Shown piece after piece: positions 1-5,111 of a DNA stretch of 7,869 nt; the stretch's first letter is position 1, and each line of letters starts with the position of its first letter. Under the pieces are notes generated by a model. That model did no database searches and had not been told where the DNA came from. It saw only the letters and a program-made list of their open reading frames with translations. The position numbers and the translations under genes are program-made. Where the stretch lies: NCBI GenBank assembly GCA_902803675.1, contig CADCQZ010000137.1, positions 1-7,869 of the forward strand. Reading direction: 5' to 3'. Origin of the DNA: an uncultured Eubacteriales bacterium. GTDB taxonomy: Bacteria > Bacillota_A > Clostridia > Christensenellales > Aristaeellaceae.

Positions 1-749
1 AAAGCATCGGAGAACCAGTAGTCATACACATCGGCGGGGGTGTCATAGTCGGCGGTCAGGCCGTAGGGCATGCCGAAGGGGGCGACCCAGGCGTATTTCG
101 CGGCCAGCAGATAAGCGGTGTCGAAGCCGATGATCAGGCTGGAGGCGGATTCGGTATTGGTGGGGCGCAGCAGGCCCTGGGCGGGATCGGCGGCCTTGAC
201 GCCCTGGAGGTAGGCCTCGATGTTTTCCAGCGTGGTGGGATAGGGCAGGTCGTTCTTTGCGCGGAGGTCTTCGCGGTATTTGATGCCCAGGGAGACGTAT
301 TCGGGCCAGAGGGCGGGGATGCAGTACAGCTCGCCGTTCACGCGGCACATGTTCAGCATGCCGTCGCCGCACAGGGCCTTGAGTTCGGCGCCGTAGGTAT
401 CCAGCAGCTCATCCATTTCCAGGAAAGCGCCGCTGTTGGCGTTCAGGCCGTAGTTTTCCCAGTTGGCCACGTAGATCAGGTCCGCGCCGGCGGAGATCAG
501 GGTGTTGTTGTACTTGAGGTTGAAGTCGGTCCAGGTGGAAAACTGGAAGTCGATGGTGGCGTTGAACTTTTCCTTCAGGATGGCGTTGATGGCGTCTTCC
601 ACCGCCGCTTCATCCTTGGGCGCGTCGCCCATCACGTAGAAGACCAGGTTCGCTTCCTGGCTCAGGTCATCCGCGGCCAGGGCGGGGACCATCGCCAGGC
701 ACAGGATCAGGGCCGTCACGATGCTCAGGGTCTGCTTGAAGTGTTTCAT
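1..749 (-). CDS. ABC transporter extracellular solute-binding protein, C-terminus cut by window edge
   Basis: The frame is open from ATG at 749 to the left edge, giving about 249 N-terminal residues of a protein whose family usually runs to 450-550. The start is set by AAAGGAGGA about 6 bases upstream. Residues 1-25 form a signal peptide: lysines at 2 and 5, a hydrophobic core at about 8-21, and an A-L-A cleavage site after residue 25. The mature part begins with an acidic linker, a beta strand (NLVFYVMGDAPKDE, 34-47), a helix with KEKFNATIDF, then WTDFNLKYNNTLISAGADLI. This is the typical first lobe of the large sugar/oligosaccharide binding proteins that pair with LplB/LplC permeases (LipO/DUF3502-like by memory of the family, not searched). 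It lies downstream of both permease genes on the same strand and is presumably the extracellular receptor of that importer. Cys17 sits in L-I-L-C, which is not a good lipobox. The substrate is not determinable. The family call is firm, the subfamily less so. Confidence 0.9.
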   Translation of the reverse strand, partial: MKHFKQTLSIVTALILCLAMVPALAADDLSQEANLVFYVMGDAPKDEAAVEDAINAILKEKFNATIDFQFSTWTDFNLKYNNTLISAGADLIYVANWENYGLNANSGAFLEMDELLDTYGAELKALCGDGMLNMCRVNGELYCIPALWPEYVSLGIKYREDLRAKNDLPYPTTLENIEAYLQGVKAADPAQGLLRPTNTESASSLIIGFDTAYLLAAKYAWVAPFGMPYGLTADYDTPADVYDYWFSDA

Positions 750-787
750 GGGGATCCTCCTTTTAATAATAGTCTGACGTTTTATCC

Positions 788-807
788 TGAAGGCATTTCG
801 CCCTTCA
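788..807 (-). other. Intercistronic hairpin between permease and solute-binding protein genes
   Basis: In the 65-base gap on the minus strand, TGAAGG and CCTTCA can pair (6 bp, with a possible further G-C pair across a one-base bulge) around a loop of about 8 bases. The bases after it read GGATAAAACG, with no U-run, so it does not look like an intrinsic terminator. By analogy with malE-malF-type spacers it could protect or separate the binding-protein part of the mRNA, which is usually needed in excess over permeases. That role is inference; the stem is short and could be chance. Confidence 0.35.
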
Positions 808-814
808 AGCTTCT

Positions 815-1708
815 TTATCCCTTCACGGCGCCGATGGTGATGCCGCTGACGAAGTACCGCTGCACGAAGGGGTAGAACAGCAGCACGGGACCGGTGGCCA
901 CCACGGCCATGGACAGTTTGACCGTCTGGGTGGGCAGGTCGGCGGTGTTCAGGCTCACGTTCTGGGCCATCTGCCGCATGGCCATGGTGGAGTTCACCAT
1001 GTCATACAGGTAGAACTGCAGCGACCAGGTCTCGCTGGAAGTGGAGAACATGGAGGAACGGTACCAGTCGTTCCAGTAGCCCAGGGCCTGGAACAGGCCC
1101 ACCGTCGCCAGGCCCGGACCCAGCACCGGCAGCACGATCCGCCAGAAGATGATCCAGTGGCCGGCCCCGTCGATCTTGGCCGATTCCACCACCGCGTCCG
1201 GCACGGACCCGGTGATGAAGGTGCGCATCAGGATGACCAGGAAGGGGGACATGAGCGCCGGGAACCAGATGGCCAGGGTGGAGCCCCGCAGGTTCAGCAC
1301 GTTGGCGTACATCATGTACCAGGGGATCATGCCGCCGCCGAAGATCGTGGTGAAATAGATCAGGAAGGACACGCTGTTGCGGTATTTGAAGTCCCTGCGG
1401 GAGATCACGTAAGCCGTCAGGGTGATCACCAGGAGCCCCAGGGCCGTGCCCATGATGGTGTAGTAGAAGTTCATCTTGTAGGCCTGGATGATGCCTTCCG
1501 GGGAACGGAAGATGGTGCGGTAGGCCTCCAGGGTGATGTTCCGCGGGAAGAGGCTGAAGCCGTCCTTGAGGATGGTGTAGTTGTCCGTCAAAGAGCCGGA
1601 GATGATCACGATGAAGGGCAGCACGCAGATCACCGACAGGAGCGTGAGCAGCACGCCTTTGGCGATATGGAACGGGATGGTGGTCCGATCCTTGATCTTG
1701 TTGGTCAT
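815..1708 (-). CDS. Carbohydrate ABC transporter permease, LplC/YtcP-like (MalG side)
   Basis: A 297-residue inner-membrane permease, normal length for the family, ending GAVKG. The ATG at 1708 is chosen because a GAGGAGGGGAGGGG stretch precedes it; the frame stays open further upstream, but that part overlaps the preceding permease gene in another frame and has no membrane-protein character. About six hydrophobic segments are visible (roughly 16-38, 81-103, 113-135, 143-165, 195-213, 264-284). The EAA loop that contacts the ATPase is at about 175-194, with ESAKIDGAGHW and the closing IVLP. N-terminal PFHIAKGVLLTLLSVICVLPF and the periplasmic-side segment after TM1 (SGSLTDNYTILKDGFSLFP) are typical of CUT1 importers of the LplC type. 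It starts 17 bases after the stop of the other permease and should form a heterodimer with it; the binding protein follows. The ATPase is not in the window and may be a shared one. Confidence 0.95.
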   Translation of the reverse strand: MTNKIKDRTTIPFHIAKGVLLTLLSVICVLPFIVIISGSLTDNYTILKDGFSLFPRNITLEAYRTIFRSPEGIIQAYKMNFYYTIMGTALGLLVITLTAYVISRRDFKYRNSVSFLIYFTTIFGGGMIPWYMMYANVLNLRGSTLAIWFPALMSPFLVILMRTFITGSVPDAVVESAKIDGAGHWIIFWRIVLPVLGPGLATVGLFQALGYWNDWYRSSMFSTSSETWSLQFYLYDMVNSTMAMRQMAQNVSLNTADLPTQTVKLSMAVVATGPVLLFYPFVQRYFVSGITIGAVKG

Positions 1709-1725
1709 ACGATCCCCTCCCCTCC

Positions 1726-3213
1726 TCAGAACAGCGCGTATTCCGGGTTGCGGTGCTTGATGCACACGTTCGTGACCACGATCACGATCAGCCCGAACAG
1801 CGACTGGAACAGACCGGCGGCGGTGCCCAGGCCCATGCTCAGGGGCTGGGTGGTGGTGATGCGGTACACATAGGTATCGAAAATATCCGTGGCGTTGAAC
1901 AGGGTGCCGTTGTTGCCCACCAGCTGATAGAACAATTCGAACTGGCCCTTCATGATGCCGCCCAGAGCGTAGAGCAGCAGGATGATGAAGGTGGGCTTGA
2001 GCAGGGGCACGGTGATGTAGCGGATCTGCTGGTAGATATTGGCGCCGTCGATCTGCGCCGCCTCGTAGTACTCCGTGCTGATGCCGGTGATGGTGGCCAG
2101 ATACACCACCATGCCGTAGCCGATGTTCTTCCACAGGTAGAAGGCGGTGATCAGCCAGGGCCAGTAGCCCGGGGTGTTGTAAAAGTCGATGCGCTGCATG
2201 CCCATGGAGGTGACGAAGTTGTTGACCAGGCCCACCTCGTACTCGAACATGTTGTACACCAGCACCCGCAGGATCACGTAGGACACGAAATAGGGCATGA
2301 AGATCATGGTCTGGGAGAACTTGCGCAGCCGCTTGTTGGTCACGTGGGAGATCAGGATGGCGAAGAAGATCTGCAGCACGTTGCCCACCACGATGAACAC
2401 GATGTTGTACAGGATGGTGTTCTGCGTCAGGTGCAGGATCTCGGACCGGACCAGGAACTCGAAATTCCGGAAGCCCACGAAGGGACTGGCGAACAGGTGA
2501 TCCCGGAAATTGAACTGGGTGAAGGCGAAGTAGATGCCGGTCATGGGCAGGTAGTTGTTGATCAGGAAGAAAACGAAGCAGGGCACCAGGAACAAAAACA
2601 GGATCCAGTTGCGGCGGAACTCCTCGATGAACCCGTGCTCACGGCACCTTGAACGCTCGTCCTTCTCCATGCCCTTGCTGATGAGGTATCCGCCCACGCT
2701 CATCACCGCCGCCGCGATGGGCGCGGCGCCGGGCACGAAACCCGTCATGCCGTAGTGGCCGTTGGCGTAGAGGATCAGCCCGACGGTGCCCGCCGCCGCG
2801 GCGAAAGTGAAGATCATGCCTTTCTGGAACAGGGAGAAGGCCCGAAGCAGCCCCTTGCCCTCCCGCACCCGCTCCCTCCTCAGCCAGGCGGCGAGAGCCA
2901 GCAGGCAGAAAAAGACCGCCGCGGCGGAAATGAGCAGCAGCAGGAAGGCCCAGAAGCCGAGAACGCCCTGCTTGCTGGTCTCCACGAAGGAAAGGAACGT
3001 GAGGACGGAATGGTCCAAAGTGAGTTTTTTGATGACGGAGGATTTGAGGCCCATCACGTCGAATAATTCTTCCGTATTGACCGCGCGGATCCACGGAAAA
3101 ACGGGCACGAAAAGCAGAAGGATCAGCAGCGCGCAGAGCCCGAGGGCTGTCAGGCGCTTCACATCCGTCTGCCTGCCGGCGCCCCGCTGCGGCGTCATCA
3201 TCGATCGAGTCAC
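1726..3213 (-). CDS. Carbohydrate ABC transporter permease, LplB-like, with about 200-residue N-terminal membrane extension
   Basis: This is the first gene of the importer operon, 495 residues from the GTG at 3213. That start has GGGAGG 7 bases upstream; GTG at 3219 is too close to it, and ATG at 3201 or 3198 is possible but further away. Residues from about 199 (FRRNWILFLFLVPCFVFFLI) to the end form an ordinary LplB-type permease of about 297 residues: TM1, the NYLPMTGIYFAF segment, FVGFRNFEFL, and the EAA loop at about 384-403 (EAAQIDGANIY, ending ITVP). The first 198 residues are extra: about four hydrophobic segments (20-40, 87-110, 132-150, 160-178), a segment of roughly 45 residues between the first two, and a charged connector (SKGMEKDERSRCREHGF) into the permease core. 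I do not recognise the extension. The frame and codon use run through without a break, so it looks like a true fusion and not a sequencing artefact. It partners with the downstream LplC-like permease. Confidence 0.92.
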   Translation of the reverse strand: MTRSMMTPQRGAGRQTDVKRLTALGLCALLILLLFVPVFPWIRAVNTEELFDVMGLKSSVIKKLTLDHSVLTFLSFVETSKQGVLGFWAFLLLLISAAAVFFCLLALAAWLRRERVREGKGLLRAFSLFQKGMIFTFAAAAGTVGLILYANGHYGMTGFVPGAAPIAAAVMSVGGYLISKGMEKDERSRCREHGFIEEFRRNWILFLFLVPCFVFFLINNYLPMTGIYFAFTQFNFRDHLFASPFVGFRNFEFLVRSEILHLTQNTILYNIVFIVVGNVLQIFFAILISHVTNKRLRKFSQTMIFMPYFVSYVILRVLVYNMFEYEVGLVNNFVTSMGMQRIDFYNTPGYWPWLITAFYLWKNIGYGMVVYLATITGISTEYYEAAQIDGANIYQQIRYITVPLLKPTFIILLLYALGGIMKGQFELFYQLVGNNGTLFNATDIFDTYVYRITTTQPLSMGLGTAAGLFQSLFGLIVIVVTNVCIKHRNPEYALF

Positions 3214-3251
3214 GGCCACCCCTCCCGAAATTTGAAAAACTTAAAACATGA

Positions 3252-3280
3252 TTGACAAACGAATTGAAACGTTTTAATCT
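3252..3280 (+). promoter_or_regulatory. Sigma-A-type promoter for the SGNH hydrolase-SDR operon
   Basis: TTGACA (3252-3257), a 17-base spacer, and TAATCT (3275-3280) read rightward. The expected start of transcription is near 3287, leaving a leader of about 86 bases before the ATG at 3373. The perfect -35, the optimal spacing and the AT-rich island in otherwise GC-rich DNA support it. The left operator (3263-3278) covers the spacer and most of the -10, so a bound repressor would block RNA polymerase directly. Confidence 0.8.
3263..3278. promoter_or_regulatory. LacI-family-type operator, left copy
   Basis: ATTGAAACGTTTTAAT is an imperfect palindrome centred on CG (3270/3271) with the AAACGTTT core usual for LacI/GalR-family and CcpA-like regulators. 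Fifteen of its bases recur in inverted orientation at 3335-3349. It overlaps the rightward -10 and sits at about +11 of the leftward transcript, so one bound dimer could repress both directions. A partial half-site, TTAAAAC, lies at 3241-3247. The regulator gene is not in the window, so it could be a local sugar repressor or a global catabolite regulator. Confidence 0.75.
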
Positions 3281-3287
3281 GTGCATG

Positions 3288-3316
3288 ACTATATCACGGG
3301 TCGGTTTCATTGTCAA
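3288..3316 (-). promoter_or_regulatory. Sigma-A-type promoter for the ABC importer operon
   Basis: Read leftward, TTGACA (3316-3311), a 17-base spacer, and TATAGT (3293-3288). Transcription should begin near 3281, giving a leader of about 68 bases before the GTG at 3213. The match to consensus is very good. Its -10 lies only 7 bases from the -10 of the rightward promoter, so the two polymerases face each other and cannot both be bound. Confidence 0.8.
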
Positions 3317-3334
3317 TACGTCCGGGATAATTTT

Positions 3335-3349
3335 TTAAAACGTTTCAAT
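3335..3349. promoter_or_regulatory. LacI-family-type operator, right copy (inverted)
   Basis: TTAAAACGTTTCAAT is the exact reverse complement of 15 bases of the left operator. Its centre (3341/3342) is 71 bases from the left one, close to seven helical turns. It lies upstream of the leftward -35 (about -60) and inside the rightward leader (about +55). The position suits a second repressor dimer that either loops with the left site or acts as a roadblock to rightward transcription. Confidence 0.7.
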
Positions 3350-3372
3350 CGCCGCGAAAAGGAGACCTGATC

Positions 3373-4107
3373 ATGAAGATCCTCGCCATCGGAAACAGCT
3401 TTTCACGCAACGCCACCACCTACCTGCACCAGACGGCCGCCGCCCAGGGCATCAGTCTCACCGCCGTGAACCTGTACATCGGGGGCTGCAGCCTGGAGAC
3501 GCACCGGCGGCACTGGTCCACCGGGGAAGCGGCCTACGAGCTCGACATCAACGGGGAGACCACCGGAAAAACGGTATCCGCCCGGGACGTGATGGCCCAG
3601 GGCGGATGGGACGCCGTCGTGACCCAGCAGGCCAGCCACGACAGCGGCTGGATGGATACCTACGAGCCCTTTCTCACGGAACTGACGGATGCCTGGCGAA
3701 AAGCGGCGCCCGGGGCCCGGCTGCTGCTCCATGAGACCTGGGCCTACGAGAAAGGCAGCGACCACATGGCCTTTCCGCGGTATCACTGTGACCAGAAGGA
3801 GATGTATGACCGCCTGCGGATCTGCTACGGCACCATGGCGGCAAAGCACGGGATGGAAATGATCCCCTGCGGGGACGTGATCCAGCGGGTGAGGCAGCTG
3901 CCGCCCTTCCGGGTGGAGAGCGGCGGCATCTCCCTGTGCAGCGACGGCTACCACATGACCCCGGATTACGGCATGGCCCTGCTCTCATTCGTGTGGCTCA
4001 GGGCCCTGTGCGGCGCGGACGTGAGGAACAACCCCTTCATTCCCGACCGCGGCGGGAAAACGGACCCGGAGCTGATGAGACTGATCCGTGAGGAGGCGAA
4101 CAGATGA
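3373..4107 (+). CDS. SGNH-hydrolase-like protein (DUF4886-type), putative cytoplasmic carbohydrate esterase
   Basis: A 244-residue protein starting at ATG 3373, with AGGAG 8 bases upstream. It opens with a beta strand leading into a nucleophile motif, MKILAIGNSFSRNA. GNS (7-9) replaces the common GDS, with Ser9 the likely nucleophile. A glycine in YIGGCS (35-40) fits block II, and SDGYHMTP carries the D-x-x-H pair (Asp191, His194) of block V. TQQASHDSG (84-92) is where block III would give its oxyanion residue; glutamines stand there in place of GxND. This resembles the DUF4886 branch of SGNH hydrolases from memory. There is no signal peptide, so it acts in the cytoplasm, perhaps removing acetyl or other ester groups from a sugar brought in by the divergent importer. 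That substrate is inferred from context only. The next gene overlaps its stop codon by four bases. The fold call is good; the activity is uncertain. Confidence 0.82.
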   Translation: MKILAIGNSFSRNATTYLHQTAAAQGISLTAVNLYIGGCSLETHRRHWSTGEAAYELDINGETTGKTVSARDVMAQGGWDAVVTQQASHDSGWMDTYEPFLTELTDAWRKAAPGARLLLHETWAYEKGSDHMAFPRYHCDQKEMYDRLRICYGTMAAKHGMEMIPCGDVIQRVRQLPPFRVESGGISLCSDGYHMTPDYGMALLSFVWLRALCGADVRNNPFIPDRGGKTDPELMRLIREEANR

Positions 4108-4811
4108 GATACGCTTTGGTGACGGGATGCGACCACGGCATCGGCCGGTGCCTGGCCGGGCAGCTCGTTGAAAGAGGGTACACGGTGGCGGCGGGGCTCC
4201 TGACAGGCTGCGGGGCCCCTGCCGCTTGCCTGAAAGACGGCGGGGAAGCACTCGTCGGGATCCCCCTTGACATCGCAAGCGACGAGAGCGTCAGGGCCGC
4301 CGCGGCCGCCTTTCCCTTCCCCCGGCTGGATCTTCTGATCAACAACGCCGGCATCCTGGGGAACATGGAGGACGGGCCGGAGGACGAGCTCGATTTCGAC
4401 CTGATGCTCAAAGTGCTGAACGTGAACGCCCTGGGCACTCTCCGGGTCACGGCGGCTTTCCTCCCCCTGCTGATGAAGGGCGCGGAAAAGACCGTCGTGA
4501 ACATCTCCTCGGAAGCGGGCAGCATCACGGACTGCCGGCGCACCGGCTGGTTCGGCTACTGCATGTCCAAGGCCGCCAACAACATGCAGGGCGCCCTCAT
4601 CCACAATACCCTGCGCAAGGCCGGCGGGCGCGTCATCCAGATCCATCCCGGCCACGCCGCCACCTGGATGCGGGGGCACCTGGACACCACCGCGGCCATC
4701 AGCCCGGAAGCCGCGGCCGCCGGCGTCCTCAGGACCGTGCTGGACGAGAAACGCAGAACGGCGGACCGGCCGGAGTATCTGGACTGGCAGGGGCACCCGC
4801 TGCCCTGGTAA
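4104..4811 (+). CDS. Short-chain dehydrogenase/reductase (classical SDR)
   Basis: A 235-residue NAD(P)-dependent oxidoreductase of classical SDR length. Visible motifs are TGCDHGIG (7-14, the TGxxxGxG nucleotide loop), Asp56 in LDIAS (adenine-binding position), NNAG (80-83), Asn108, the catalytic Ser in NISSEAGS (133-140), YxxxK at Tyr152/Lys156, and HPG (181-183) after the following strand. No acidic residue is obvious at the end of beta-2, where NAD-specific members carry Asp, so the cofactor is left open. The start codon lies in the ATGA that ends the esterase-like gene, with AGGAGG at 4091-4096, so the two are translationally coupled. No membrane segment or signal peptide is present. In this setting it probably oxidises or reduces a sugar, sugar acid or product of the imported compound; the substrate is unknown. 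A short terminator-like hairpin overlaps its stop codon. Confidence 0.93.
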   Translation: MRYALVTGCDHGIGRCLAGQLVERGYTVAAGLLTGCGAPAACLKDGGEALVGIPLDIASDESVRAAAAAFPFPRLDLLINNAGILGNMEDGPEDELDFDLMLKVLNVNALGTLRVTAAFLPLLMKGAEKTVVNISSEAGSITDCRRTGWFGYCMSKAANNMQGALIHNTLRKAGGRVIQIHPGHAATWMRGHLDTTAAISPEAAAAGVLRTVLDEKRRTADRPEYLDWQGHPLPW

Positions 4812-4823
4812 AACAGCGTTTTT
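4798..4823 (+). terminator. Possible short intrinsic terminator after the SDR gene
   Basis: CGCTG (4798-4802) can pair with CAGCG (4814-4818) across an 11-base loop containing the stop codon, followed at once by five Ts (4819-4823). The stem has only five pairs, and an alternative GGCAG/CTGCC stem (4786-4790 with 4800-4804) competes, so termination may be partial. Its position directly before the next -35 box supports a transcript boundary. Confidence 0.45.
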
Positions 4824-4827
4824 GCCC

Positions 4828-4856
4828 TTGACATTTGTCTGATTTGGGCATATGAT
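4828..4856 (+). promoter_or_regulatory. Sigma-A-type promoter of the glycine cleavage operon
   Basis: TTGACA (4828-4833), a 17-base spacer and TATGAT (4851-4856). The predicted start near 4863 falls just before the first paired base of the riboswitch leader (4867), which independently supports the assignment. Confidence 0.85.
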
Positions 4857-4866
4857 GACCACAGAA

Positions 4867-5035
4867 GCGGAAGACGGATCCGAGAGAGATCCCGACAGAC
4901 TCACCGGTCAGGACGCCGAAGGGGCAAAAAACTCTCAGGCAGAAGGATCGGATCCCGACGCACCCTGGAAAGCAGAGATGCACCGACGAAGTAAGGCGGC
5001 CCCCGCCGCCGAATCTTTCAGGTGAAAAGACAGGG
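4867..5035 (+). promoter_or_regulatory. Tandem (two-aptamer) glycine riboswitch
   Basis: Two glycine aptamers in tandem lie upstream of gcvT. Aptamer 1: P1 is GGATCCG 4876-4882 with CGGATCC 4949-4955, and P2 is GAGAG 4882-4886 with CTCTC 4932-4936 (one base can serve either stem). The conserved GCCGAAGGGGCAAA and CTCTCAGGCAGAAGGA are both present. Aptamer 2: P1 is CCCTG 4963-4967 with CAGGG 5031-5035, and P2 is GAAAG 4968-4972 with CTTTC 5015-5019. A GC-rich P3 arm (GGCGGC 4995-5000 with GCCGCC 5005-5010) and CTTTCAGGTGAAAAGACAGG follow. Leader GCG (4867-4869) pairs with linker CGC (4959-4961) and forms a kink-turn. The 3' strand of aptamer 2 P1 is shared with the downstream hairpin, as in Bacillus gcvT. 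Binding glycine should therefore stabilise P1 and turn the operon on. Confidence 0.95.
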
Positions 5036-5072
5036 CACAGGCCTCACGGACAGGAGGCTCTGTGCCCTGTTT
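5028..5072 (+). terminator. Expression-platform hairpin of the glycine riboswitch
   Basis: ACAGGGCACAG (5030-5040) pairs perfectly with CTGTGCCCTGT (5060-5070), and GCCTC (5041-5045) pairs with GAGGC (5054-5058) around an 8-base loop with one bulged T at 5059. That makes a 16-bp stem. It consumes CAGGG 5031-5035, the 3' side of aptamer 2 P1, so the two folds exclude each other. Only TTT (5070-5072) then AAG follows, a poor U-tract for intrinsic termination. The right arm and loop contain AGGAGG (5052-5057). The hairpin ends 25 bases before the gcvT ribosome binding site and does not obviously cover it. Confidence 0.75.
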
Positions 5073-5111
5073 AAGTTCCGGGACGAAAAACTGCGCGAGG
5101 AGGAAGAGCTT

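Noticed and set aside
764..812. A separate promoter for the solute-binding protein gene (TTGAAG with TAAAAC, or TATTAT near the ribosome site)
   Set aside because: The -35/-10 matches are poor or fall on the ribosome binding site itself; co-transcription from the operon promoter is simpler.
1709..2134. An N-terminal extension of 142 codons on the LplC-like permease
   Set aside because: It overlaps the LplB-like gene in another frame, has His/Arg-rich shadow composition, and a strong ribosome site directly precedes ATG 1708.
1753..2652. A 299-codon plus-strand frame over the LplB-like permease, rich in His, Asp, Val and Gln
   Set aside because: It mirrors hydrophobic membrane codons on the opposite strand; composition is what the complement of a permease gives.
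3674..3988. Minus-strand open frames opposite the SGNH gene (this one and a longer one at 3403-3954)
   Set aside because: Low-complexity Arg/Ser/Pro or Gly/Val/His content without motifs, opposite a gene with clear catalytic blocks.
5022..5111. A 30-codon in-frame N-terminal extension of GcvT starting at GTG 5022
   Set aside because: It would translate aptamer 2 and the switch hairpin, has no ribosome site, and the real family N-terminus begins at the ATG at 5112 behind AGGAGG.
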